Below are positions 1 to 6,767 of a stretch of 19,080 bases of DNA, piece after piece. Under the pieces are notes generated by a model, which saw only the letters and a program-made list of their open reading frames with translations, ran no database searches and was not told the origin of the DNA. Made by a program: the position numbers and the translations under genes. Each line of letters opens with the position of its first letter. Position 1 is the first letter of the stretch. The DNA is taken from the NCBI GenBank assembly GCA_030672805.1, contig DAOVFR010000017.1, positions 1 through 19,080 on the forward strand, written 5' to 3'. Origin of the DNA: Candidatus Krumholzibacteriota bacterium. GTDB lineage: Bacteria > Krumholzibacteriota > Krumholzibacteriia > Krumholzibacteriales > Krumholzibacteriaceae.

Positions 1-908
1 TCGAGATTCTCGGGGATATCGCTGATTATTACGGGGCGTGAGAAACTCATCGCCTCGATAAGCGATATCGGGAGCCCCTCGACCGTCGATGGCAGCACGT
101 AGACATTGCAGTGGGCATAGAGTTCATTGAGAACGGGTCCCGAGATGTACCCCGGGAACAGCACCCTGTCGTTGGCAAGCCGCCTGAGCTCGGCCGAATA
201 CGCTGGATCAAAGTTCGTATCTCCCACTATCACCAGTTTGTCCGCAGTATCCACTTCCCCGAATGCCCTTATCAGAGTATGGAACCCGCGCTCCACGATG
301 AAGCGGCCGACCGTGAGTATGTATCTCCCAGGTTCGATACCCAGGTTCGCGGCCCTGTCGAACCGCGGTACGTCGAGCAGTGTGGCGCCGTTCGGAATGT
401 AATGAACGTGCTTTCCGTACTTGTCTTCGAGCTGGCCGGCCATTAGCTTCGATACGGATATTGTGGCATTACAATACTTTACAGCCGTCCTCTCACCTTG
501 TTTCAGAAGGGCTTTTGCAAAAACTCCCCACTTCCGCTGTCGGTAGTCCTGAGCATGAATTGTGGCAACAGTCTTTTTGCCCAGAACCGACGGGATCCAG
601 CTGAATATCGAGGGGCCGATGCCATGGTAGTGAACCACGTCGAACGCGTTGAAAAGCACACGAATCGAGGCGGCAAGGGCATTGGAAGCCGTATCGAGGT
701 TCTTCGTCTGTATTGAGGGCAGGACACGCACCTCGATGCCGTTGAACGTGCCGTTTCTGCTGAACGGCTTCCGGCCGAACACGGTGACGTCGTGTCCCCG
801 TTCGACGAAGCGCCTGCCGATCTCCTCGACGTGCCGTTCGATCCCTCCATACACGACGGGCAGCCCGCGGGATCCGATTATGGCGATCTTCAATGTCTTC
901 CGGTTCAT
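1..908 (-). CDS. GT4-family glycosyltransferase, 3' end cut by window edge
   Basis: The reading frame is open from an ATG at 908 to the window edge and gives about 302 residues without interruption. The N-terminus (MNRKTLKIAIIGSRGLP, then VYGGIERHVEEI) is the nucleotide-sugar glycosyltransferase fold seen in DUF1972/GT4 rhamnosyl- or glucosyltransferases of capsule and O-antigen clusters. Further along are HAQDYRQRKWG, ISVSKLMA, a VGRFIVERGFHTLIRAF segment that starts the C-terminal Rossmann domain, and the GT4 E-x7-E signature in STVEGLPISLIEAM. The protein should act at the cytoplasmic face of the membrane, adding a sugar to a lipid-linked glycan. Its start lies 16 bp after the radical SAM stop, so it is the last visible gene of the glycan operon. 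A TTG at 893 (LKIAIIGS) is an alternative start. SD complementarity is weak for both. Donor and acceptor sugars cannot be read from sequence. Confidence 0.9.
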   Translation of the reverse strand, partial: MNRKTLKIAIIGSRGLPVVYGGIERHVEEIGRRFVERGHDVTVFGRKPFSRNGTFNGIEVRVLPSIQTKNLDTASNALAASIRVLFNAFDVVHYHGIGPSIFSWIPSVLGKKTVATIHAQDYRQRKWGVFAKALLKQGERTAVKYCNATISVSKLMAGQLEDKYGKHVHYIPNGATLLDVPRFDRAANLGIEPGRYILTVGRFIVERGFHTLIRAFGEVDTADKLVIVGDTNFDPAYSAELRRLANDRVLFPGYISGPVLNELYAHCNVYVLPSTVEGLPISLIEAMSFSRPVIISDIPENL

Positions 909-924
909 CTGGTTATCAGAACGT

Positions 925-1929
925 TTACGGCAGCGCCGTATCGAGCCCCCTCCCGGTGAGCAACCTTGTCCAGTTCCGGACGATCCATCCCAACGGCCTG
1001 AACGGGTTACGAAGGATCGATGTCCTTGCCGTGCAGATCATCCAGCACGATTCACTGCATGCGTCGACCGTCCGGCGTACCTTGTCGGCCTGCTCTCCCT
1101 CCCAGATGTCCCTGAATGCCTGTTCGTAGATGTTGCCCATCGTCCGGTTGAGCGTGAGGCACGGGTATATATTTCCGCCTGGATCGATAAAGAACGAATC
1201 CCTCCCCGCACGGCACCCGATGATCCGTTCGCCCATAACATTAAAACGCAGCACTCCCGTATAGAAGTATGCACGCAGCCATCGCTTCGGACTGAAGCTC
1301 AGCAGTTCCTCGCGCATCACGTACTTCAGCTCTTTCTCGAGGCCGGACGGTTCGACCGCCTGATTCTCTTCTGTGGAAAAATAGAACTCGGAGTTCTGCG
1401 CGACTGACATCGTAAATTCATACCCGAACTGGCGAGAGAGATCGTACAGGGCCCCGAGGTGCTCGAGGTTCTTTCTCTGCGCGGTGAATGCGACACGAAC
1501 GTTCTTGTACCCGATGGTCTTGAGCTGCTTCAGGGTTTCGACGACTTTCTTGAAACCGCCCTTGACTCCCCGTATATCGTCATGCACCTCCCCGATGCCG
1601 TCGATTGAAACGCCGATACCGACTTTTCGGCCGATTTTCATCAACTCCGGGGCGGCATGCATGATACGCCGCCGCTGAAAGCCGTTCGTCGAGATCACGA
1701 TCCGGGGATGCCCGCAATGATCGTAGATGATCCTGACGAGATCCACGATATCATCGCGAAGGAACGGTTCTCCCCCGGTAATATTCACGTCCCGCAGGCT
1801 TCCCGGCAGCATGCGGTAATCCTCCGGCTTCATCTCGCGCGTCGGCGGCAGCTTCCAGATATTGCACATATTGCACCGTGAATCACAACGGTACGTTACG
1901 GCAATGACTGCATCGACGGGCTTGCTCAT
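925..1929 (-). CDS. Radical SAM protein with SPASM-like Cys-rich C-terminus
   Basis: The protein has about 334 residues. The radical SAM cluster motif is C15-x3-C19-x2-C22 (YRCDSRCNMC), followed by NITGGEPFLRDDIVDL, the S-adenosylmethionine-binding GGEP motif, and by ISTNGF and GVSIDG strands. The C-terminal third has a SPASM/twitch-like pattern: GCRAGRDSFFIDPGGNIYPC and then CSESCWMIC, which could hold an auxiliary iron-sulfur cluster. The ATG at 1929 overlaps the upstream glycosyltransferase stop as ATGA, with GGAG about 8 nt before it, so it is preferred to the ATG at 1938. Its place between two glycosyltransferases suggests it modifies a sugar, lipid carrier or secreted peptide linked to the glycan pathway, but the substrate is unknown. 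SPASM proteins often mature peptides; no small precursor peptide gene was seen nearby. Confidence 0.88.
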   Translation of the reverse strand: MSKPVDAVIAVTYRCDSRCNMCNIWKLPPTREMKPEDYRMLPGSLRDVNITGGEPFLRDDIVDLVRIIYDHCGHPRIVISTNGFQRRRIMHAAPELMKIGRKVGIGVSIDGIGEVHDDIRGVKGGFKKVVETLKQLKTIGYKNVRVAFTAQRKNLEHLGALYDLSRQFGYEFTMSVAQNSEFYFSTEENQAVEPSGLEKELKYVMREELLSFSPKRWLRAYFYTGVLRFNVMGERIIGCRAGRDSFFIDPGGNIYPCLTLNRTMGNIYEQAFRDIWEGEQADKVRRTVDACSESCWMICTARTSILRNPFRPLGWIVRNWTRLLTGRGLDTALP

Positions 1930-3089
1930 CGGCCACACTCCATTCCGTCATCGAACAGATCACTCAACATGTCTCCGTACCTCTGCACCATACGCGTTTC
2001 CGAATAATGTTCGATCACCCTGCTGCGGGCCTTCTTTCCCATCTCCCGCCCCAGGGACGCATCCCTTGCAAGCCTGATAAGCGCTCCCGACAACGCCTCG
2101 ATATCTCCGGACGGCACAATCAATCCTTCCTCGCCATTTCCCAGCATCTCGGGGATCGATCCGACGCCCGTGGCAACGACCGGAAGTCCGCAAGCCATCG
2201 CTTCAAGAACGGACAGCGGGAACGTTTCGACAACGGGGTACGAACAGAGAACGCACGCATCCGATACTGCCAGTATATCCGCAACGTCGTCCCTGAGCCC
2301 CATGAAACGCACCGATCCCTCGAGAGAAAGCTCCCGTGACAGGCGTTGCAATTTCCCTGCCTCTTGCCCTTCACCGACGATTAAAAAGGTGCAATCCGTC
2401 ACTTGCGAGCTCACCTTGGCGGCGGCCTCGAGAAACATCTCGTGGTTCTTTTCAGGCCTGAGCGCGGCGACGATCGTAACGACGAAGTTTCCGGCCGGAA
2501 CGGAAAACCTGGCCCGCAGCGACGCTTTTTCCTCGCCCGAACCTGGCGGGCTGAACCTCGACGTGTCAATCCCGTTATGGATTACGGCAAGCTTCCCGGG
2601 ATCTATCCCTTCTCGCTTGGAGAGGTGCTCGGCATGCATGTCGGCAAGAGCGACAACACGATCGTAGATCCCAAGTACCAGCCTGTCCGTAAATTTAAAC
2701 GAGCTCGTCTTCGACCACAGACCGGTGGAGTGTACCGACAGCACCCGCCGTTTCATGCGGGCTATGCGTGACGCGACGGCGCCCCAGAACGTCGCATCGT
2801 GATGATCGAGGCTGACAAGAACCGCCCCCTCGTCTTCACGGAATATACGGGCCAGCTTGAAGGGAATCATCGGGTCGAACCGGTGGCGAGAGAGATTGCC
2901 ATGAAATCTCACTCCGCGTTCGATCAACTCCCGCCCGATAGCCCCGGGGTCATACAGGCAGACGACGTGTGTCTCGAAACCACGGCCCGGAAGACCGAGG
3001 GCAAGGGCCCTCAGGACCATTTCCGCACCCCCGGTAACGAGGGTGGACCCAAGCAGAATGACCGTACGATTTTTTCCGGGAAGAACCAT
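1926..3089 (-). CDS. GT4-family glycosyltransferase
   Basis: The protein has 387 residues from the ATG at 3089 (MVLPGKNRTVILLGS). The N-terminal GT-B domain carries TLVTGGAEMVLRALA, typical of GT4 enzymes. The interdomain region has VIHNGIDTSRF and then VAALRPEKNHEMFLEAA. The catalytic E-x7-E region is VETFPLSVLEAMACGLPVVAT, followed by GLIVPSGDIEAL. This is a cytoplasmic or membrane-associated sugar transferase using a nucleotide-sugar donor; its specificity is not predictable. The frame stays open upstream to an ATG at 3587, but that extension overlaps the acetyltransferase completely and reads as low-complexity Arg-rich sequence. The ATG at 3089 has GAAGG about 9 nt upstream and lies 11 bp after the acetyltransferase stop. 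The stop overlaps the radical SAM start by 4 bp, indicating translational coupling. Confidence 0.93.
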   Translation of the reverse strand: MVLPGKNRTVILLGSTLVTGGAEMVLRALALGLPGRGFETHVVCLYDPGAIGRELIERGVRFHGNLSRHRFDPMIPFKLARIFREDEGAVLVSLDHHDATFWGAVASRIARMKRRVLSVHSTGLWSKTSSFKFTDRLVLGIYDRVVALADMHAEHLSKREGIDPGKLAVIHNGIDTSRFSPPGSGEEKASLRARFSVPAGNFVVTIVAALRPEKNHEMFLEAAAKVSSQVTDCTFLIVGEGQEAGKLQRLSRELSLEGSVRFMGLRDDVADILAVSDACVLCSYPVVETFPLSVLEAMACGLPVVATGVGSIPEMLGNGEEGLIVPSGDIEALSGALIRLARDASLGREMGKKARSRVIEHYSETRMVQRYGDMLSDLFDDGMECGR

Positions 3090-3100
3090 GTCGGAAGCCT

Positions 3101-3739
3101 TCAGAGGTAGGGCGCCTCTCTCCTGCCCGTTTTGCAGCGAAGATCCTTTATCGAACCTATCACACGGGCCGGGTTCCCGTAGGCCACGACGCCCGCCGGT
3201 ATGTCCTTCGTCACGACCGAACCGCTGCCGATGAGTGTCTCCTCGCCGATTATCAAGTAGGGCAGGATCGTGGTGTTGACACCGATTCGGCACCCTCGTT
3301 TCAATACGGGGCCCCTCATGCATTCCCTCGACTCGGGGCAGCCGGGATGGTAATCGTTTGCGATTTTGACACCGGGGGCAAGGAATACGCCATCCTCGAT
3401 GACGGTAAACTGGGCGATGTAGATATTGCAGTGAATCTTGACCCTGTGCCCTATCTTGCATCCATAATCGATGACTGAATTGTTCCAGATCGAGAAATGG
3501 TCGCCGATCTCGTTCTGCTCGCGCACAACTGAATGGTGGCCCGTCTCGAACTCGCAGCCTATTCGCGTGCCGGCGTAGATAACGCACCCGCTCCGGATGC
3601 GTGCGCCCCTTCCGATCTCGAGAACGTCACTGACGTCCTTCCTTGGTGAAAGGTACCCGAGGATCGCGCCCGCGTCGACGATTGACCCTTCTCCAAGATT
3701 CACCACTCCAAGGGGATGATCAGACTGTTTCCCGCTCAT
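3101..3739 (-). CDS. Left-handed beta-helix sugar N-acetyltransferase (WbpD/WlbB-like)
   Basis: The protein has 212 residues dominated by hexapeptide repeats ([LIV]-G-x-x-x-x), for example LGEGSIVDAGAILG, IGRGARIRSGCVIYAG, IGDHFSIWNNSVID and IGVNTTILPYLIIG. The close GSGSVVTKDIPAGVVAYGNPARVIG is the standard end of sugar O/N-acetyltransferases. An insertion around ANDYHPGCPESRECMRGP interrupts the helix, as in WbpD-type enzymes. These transfer acetyl from acetyl-CoA to the 3-amino group of a UDP-2-acetamido-3-amino-uronic acid and act as trimers in the cytoplasm. The assignment rests on fold plus neighbours: a WbpB-like dehydrogenase lies 9 bp upstream, and a WbpE-like aminotransferase starts the operon. 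The start is ATG 3739 with an AAGGAT SD overlapping the previous stop. A different sugar acceptor is possible. Confidence 0.87.
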   Translation of the reverse strand: MSGKQSDHPLGVVNLGEGSIVDAGAILGYLSPRKDVSDVLEIGRGARIRSGCVIYAGTRIGCEFETGHHSVVREQNEIGDHFSIWNNSVIDYGCKIGHRVKIHCNIYIAQFTVIEDGVFLAPGVKIANDYHPGCPESRECMRGPVLKRGCRIGVNTTILPYLIIGEETLIGSGSVVTKDIPAGVVAYGNPARVIGSIKDLRCKTGRREAPYL

Positions 3740-3748
3740 ATTCCATCC

Positions 3749-4771
3749 TTACAGTTCGGGGTACTCGATCGTTAACTGAGCACCGCCCTGCTTCATGGAA
3801 CGATCGGACGTCCCGAGGGTCAGCAGGACATCGAGGCCGTGCGCACCACTGCTTCTGCAGGATGCTCCATTCTCGACACATTCCACGAAGTGTTTGCACT
3901 CGATCTTCAGCGGCTCCGCATCGTCGAGCTTCGGAATGGATATGTCACCGTACCGGTACGAGAGCTGGAATTCACCGAACGTGTCATAGTGCGGCGTGAC
4001 GGTTACACCCTTGTCGTAGATCCTGATCTTTTCCAGGCTGGAGACATCATCGTAGACCAGCATCTTCTTGCTGCCAACTACCGTGGTCCTGCGGATCTTG
4101 TTCGGATCGAGCCATGAGACATGGATGTTCGCAAGAACCGATTCCGGATAGGAGAGCGTCAGGAAAGCAACGTCCTGGATCCCGGACCGTATATAGTCAT
4201 GGCCGACCGCCGAAACGGAAATCGGTTGTGCATCCAGAATGAAGTTCATAATCGAGATGTCGTGAGGGGCAAGATCCCAAACGACATTGATATCCTCCTG
4301 GAAGATCCCGAGATTGACCCGCGTCGTCGAGACGTAATAGATCTCTCCGAGCTCTCCCGAATCGATCACGTCTTTTATCTTGTTGACCGCCGCGGTATAG
4401 ATGAACGTATGCCCGACCATGAGAACCCTGTTCATTTCCCCGGCAAGCTTGACAAGCTGTGTTCCTTCCTCGGGGGATGAGGCAAGCGGCTTCTCTACGA
4501 ATACGTGCTTTCCGGCCTCGAGAGCCTCCTTCGCGATCGGGAAGTGAGACGAGACGGGTGTTGCTATCACGACTGCGTCTATCCCGGTATCGCCTGTCAG
4601 CTCCCTGAAGTCGGTTGTCGTCTGGAGCGACGGGTATAGCTGCTTCATATGGTCCAGCCGCTTCTCCGAGAGGTCGGCGCATGTCTTGACATCGGCGTTC
4701 TGGAGATTGAAGAAATTCCTTATAAGGTTGGGGCCCCAGTACCCGCAACCGATTACTCCGATTGTAAACAA
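3749..4771 (-). CDS. Gfo/Idh/MocA-family sugar dehydrogenase (WbpB/WlbA-like)
   Basis: The protein has 340 residues. The N-terminal Rossmann domain begins IGVIGCGYWGPNLIRNF (GxGxxG NAD-binding loop) and carries the family EKP motif in HVFVEKPLASSPEEG. It is followed by VGHTFIYTAAVNKIKDVIDSG and by VNVG-type strands leading to VVWDLAPHDISIMNFIL, where the catalytic His lies. SWLDPNKIRRTTVVGSKKM follows. This is the subgroup including WlbA/WbpB, which oxidises C3 of UDP-GlcNAcA so that the aminotransferase can install a 3-amino group. The start codon is TTG at 4771, preceded by GGAGG with a 4-nt spacer. The ATG at 4782 is out of frame. The gene is 15 bp after the phosphotransferase stop and 9 bp before the acetyltransferase. 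No UDP-GlcNAc 6-dehydrogenase (WbpA) gene is in the window. Confidence 0.9.
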   Translation of the reverse strand: MFTIGVIGCGYWGPNLIRNFFNLQNADVKTCADLSEKRLDHMKQLYPSLQTTTDFRELTGDTGIDAVVIATPVSSHFPIAKEALEAGKHVFVEKPLASSPEEGTQLVKLAGEMNRVLMVGHTFIYTAAVNKIKDVIDSGELGEIYYVSTTRVNLGIFQEDINVVWDLAPHDISIMNFILDAQPISVSAVGHDYIRSGIQDVAFLTLSYPESVLANIHVSWLDPNKIRRTTVVGSKKMLVYDDVSSLEKIRIYDKGVTVTPHYDTFGEFQLSYRYGDISIPKLDDAEPLKIECKHFVECVENGASCRSSGAHGLDVLLTLGTSDRSMKQGGAQLTIEYPEL

Positions 4772-4786
4772 TGTTCCTCCATTCGT

Positions 4787-5515
4787 TCAAAGACCGCCTG
4801 TTCCGGAAAGCATGACCGGAATCGTTTGCATCATTATCTTCAGATCCATCCGCATAGACCAGTTCTCGATGTAATGCAGATCCAGCATCACCATCTCGTG
4901 GAACGGAACGCTGCTCCTCCCGCTAACCTGCCACAGTCCCGTCAAACCCGGCCTCACCTTGAGCCTCAGCTTGTGCCAGTCGTCGTAACAGTCGTACTCG
5001 TAATGAAGCGGCGGTCTCGGGCCGACGATGGTCATCTCACCCTTGAGGATATTGATGAACTGCGGCAGCTCGTCCAGGCTGGTCTTTCTCAAGAACCCGC
5101 CTACCGCGGTAATTCGAGGATCGTTCGTTAATTTATAAATGGAAGACCTGTCCCCGTCAAGGTTCGATTGGGACATCAGCCCCTGGATGAAGCTGCGTGT
5201 GAATTCCTTGTGAAGTGAATCGTCGCTGCCGGGTTTCATCGTCCGGAACTTGAACAGGATAAACTCCTCCCCATTTTCCCCCACCCGTGCTTGCCTGAAG
5301 AAAATGGGCCCCTTTGAAGTTAGCTTGATAAGCATCGCAACGGCGATAAGGAATGGGAAACCGATGATCAGAACAACCAGCGAGGCGATGATGTCAAGAG
5401 AGCGCTTGACAAACCTCTCCCATACCGCCCGCTCTCTGATTAACAGACCAGTCTGGTCATTCGATGAACGCTGTACTCTCCGAATGCTGTTTAGGGCCAG
5501 TGAAATCTTCCTCAT
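4787..5515 (-). CDS. Polyprenyl-phosphate sugar phosphotransferase (short, PglC-like catalytic core)
   Basis: The protein has 242 residues. A basic N-terminus is followed by one hydrophobic segment at about residues 37-65 (KRSLDIIASLVVLIIGFPFL...). The catalytic core signatures are GPIFFRQARVG, LFKFRTMKPGSDD, DPRITAVGGFLRKTSLDELPQ, FINILKGEMTIVGPRPPL, the PGLTGLWQVSGRSS block and a C-terminal LDLHYIENWSM. This family moves a sugar-1-phosphate from a nucleotide sugar to undecaprenyl phosphate at the inner face of the cytoplasmic membrane, starting glycan assembly. The four N-terminal transmembrane helices and CoA-binding-like domain of WcaJ/WbaP are absent, so it is a minimal monotopic-type enzyme. 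An in-frame TGA lies five codons upstream of ATG 5515, so no longer version exists. It follows the aminotransferase after 82 bp. Confidence 0.93.
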   Translation of the reverse strand: MRKISLALNSIRRVQRSSNDQTGLLIRERAVWERFVKRSLDIIASLVVLIIGFPFLIAVAMLIKLTSKGPIFFRQARVGENGEEFILFKFRTMKPGSDDSLHKEFTRSFIQGLMSQSNLDGDRSSIYKLTNDPRITAVGGFLRKTSLDELPQFINILKGEMTIVGPRPPLHYEYDCYDDWHKLRLKVRPGLTGLWQVSGRSSVPFHEMVMLDLHYIENWSMRMDLKIMMQTIPVMLSGTGGL

Positions 5516-5597
5516 TTCGATGCAGCTCCGTCACGATGACCCGTTCAACCTATGTCAATAACCGTCAGCCTATAATCCCTCCTTTGCAACAGTCCAG
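5516..5597. other. 82-bp gap between aminotransferase and phosphotransferase genes
   Basis: This is the widest gap inside the glycan cluster. On the minus strand it contains an SD-like AAAGGAGG (complement of 5578-5585) with no ATG/GTG/TTG-led gene of useful length behind it. It also has a TTGACA without a matching -10 box at normal spacing. I see no convincing terminator hairpin or promoter. Confidence 0.4.
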
Positions 5598-6704
5598 TCA
5601 TGCCTCCGGGACACTTCGCAGCACGTCGCAGACCCGATCGACCTCCTCGCCCGTCAGTTCGGGAAACATCGGCAGCGAGGTTATCTGCCGCGCCAGTTTC
5701 TCCGCCACGGGAAAGCTTCCCTCCCCCTTTCCGAGGTACGAGAAGGCCGGTTGCAGATGGACAGGGATGGGATAGTGCTCCCCGAACCCTATCTCGTTTT
5801 CAGATAGGGCTTTCTGTACTGCTTCCTTTTCTGCGCATCCGATCGTGAACAGGTGGTAGACTGATTTTCTCCCCGGCTCCTCGGCCGGGATCCAGTAGCC
5901 GGCTCCTTCCAGGTTCGTGCGGTACCTTCCGGCAAGCTTCCGCCTGTCCTCGTTGGCTTCGTCCAGGTGTTTCAGCTTCACGCGGAGCACCGCCGCCTGT
6001 ATCGAATGCAGACGGTAATTATAACCTATAGCCGCGTGTTCGTTCTTCCTGAACTGGGCATGGTGTCTCAGTCCCTTTATCCTATCGATCAGCTTTTCAT
6101 CGTTTGACGTAACGGCTCCTCCCTCACCGAAGGCGCCGAGATTCTTGCTTGGATAGAAGGAAAACGCAGCCGCATGGCCCAGGGATCCCGCCCTCCCCCC
6201 GTTGTAGAATGCACCGTGGGCCTGGCACGAATCTTCTATAATTTTAAAATTCTCCTTGTCGGCCAGCTCCATCAAGGGATCCATATCACAGCACTGGCCG
6301 AACAGGTGAACCGCAATAACTGCTTTAGTATTGGTGGATATCGCTTCCTTCACCTTCTCCGGGTCGATAAGCGCGGTTTTCTCACGAACGTCGACAAGAA
6401 CCGGCTTGGCCCCCGTCATCGCAATCGCTTCGACCGTCGCTACAAATGTGTTGGAAACGGTTATCACCTCGTCTCCCGGACCGATCCCGTACCCGAGCAG
6501 GATAAGATGAAGCGCTGACGTGCCGCAACTCGTTCCGGCACAGTGAGATGCACCGCAGAAAGCGGCGAAATCCTTTTCGAATGCTTCCAATTCGGGCCCG
6601 AGCACAAAGGATGTATTATCTATCACACGCCCGATGGCTTCATCAACCTCGGCCCGTATCTTCCCTGTTCCTTCTCGAAGACTAAAAAACGGTATGGTAC
6701 TCAT
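5598..6704 (-). CDS. DegT/DnrJ/EryC1/StrS PLP-dependent sugar aminotransferase (WbpE-like)
   Basis: The protein has 368 residues, normal for the family. It opens with IPFFSLREGTGKIRAEVDEAI and FVLGPELEAFEKDFAAFCG. The cofactor pocket includes GTSALHLIL and EVITVSNTFVATVEAI. IIEDSCQAHGA holds the Asp that contacts the pyridine nitrogen, and SFYPSKNLGAFGEGGAV holds the Lys that forms the Schiff base with PLP. GYNYRLHSIQAAVLRVKL and HYPIPVHLQPAF complete the fold. It aminates a 3-keto or 4-keto nucleotide sugar with glutamate. Given the dehydrogenase and acetyltransferase downstream, C3 amination of a UDP-2-acetamido uronic acid is the likeliest role. ATG 6704 has a near-ideal GGAGGA SD at 6712-6707, and an extended -10 promoter lies just upstream, so this is probably the first gene of the glycan operon. 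Confidence 0.93.
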   Translation of the reverse strand: MSTIPFFSLREGTGKIRAEVDEAIGRVIDNTSFVLGPELEAFEKDFAAFCGASHCAGTSCGTSALHLILLGYGIGPGDEVITVSNTFVATVEAIAMTGAKPVLVDVREKTALIDPEKVKEAISTNTKAVIAVHLFGQCCDMDPLMELADKENFKIIEDSCQAHGAFYNGGRAGSLGHAAAFSFYPSKNLGAFGEGGAVTSNDEKLIDRIKGLRHHAQFRKNEHAAIGYNYRLHSIQAAVLRVKLKHLDEANEDRRKLAGRYRTNLEGAGYWIPAEEPGRKSVYHLFTIGCAEKEAVQKALSENEIGFGEHYPIPVHLQPAFSYLGKGEGSFPVAEKLARQITSLPMFPELTGEEVDRVCDVLRSVPEA

Positions 6705-6706
6705 AA

Positions 6707-6749
6707 TCCTCCGCGGGTTGAACCCTTCTCAAGTTTTATAATTATACCA
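6707..6749 (-). promoter_or_regulatory. Extended -10 promoter and SD for the glycan operon
   Basis: On the minus strand a perfect TATAAT (complement of 6741-6746) is preceded by TGG (6749-6747), giving a TGn extended -10 element. No good -35 box is needed or found. Transcription would begin near 6733, leaving a leader of about 30 nt with GGAGGA at 6712-6707 before ATG 6704. A small inverted repeat GGGTTGAACCC (6715-6725) lies in the leader. The stop of the upstream regulator gene is at 6768, so this promoter would separate glycan expression from the transhydrogenase operon. Motif inspection only. Confidence 0.6.
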
Positions 6750-6767
6750 TATTCTTATTATCCAATT

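Noticed and set aside
3090..3587. N-terminal extension of the GT4 glycosyltransferase to an ATG at 3587 (553-aa frame)
   Set aside because: It overlaps the acetyltransferase in another frame, reads as Arg-rich nonsense, and ATG 3089 has an SD and the family N-terminus.
5578..5588. Hidden small gene behind the AAAGGAGG in the 5516-5597 gap
   Set aside because: No start codon leads to a frame of useful length before the next gene.
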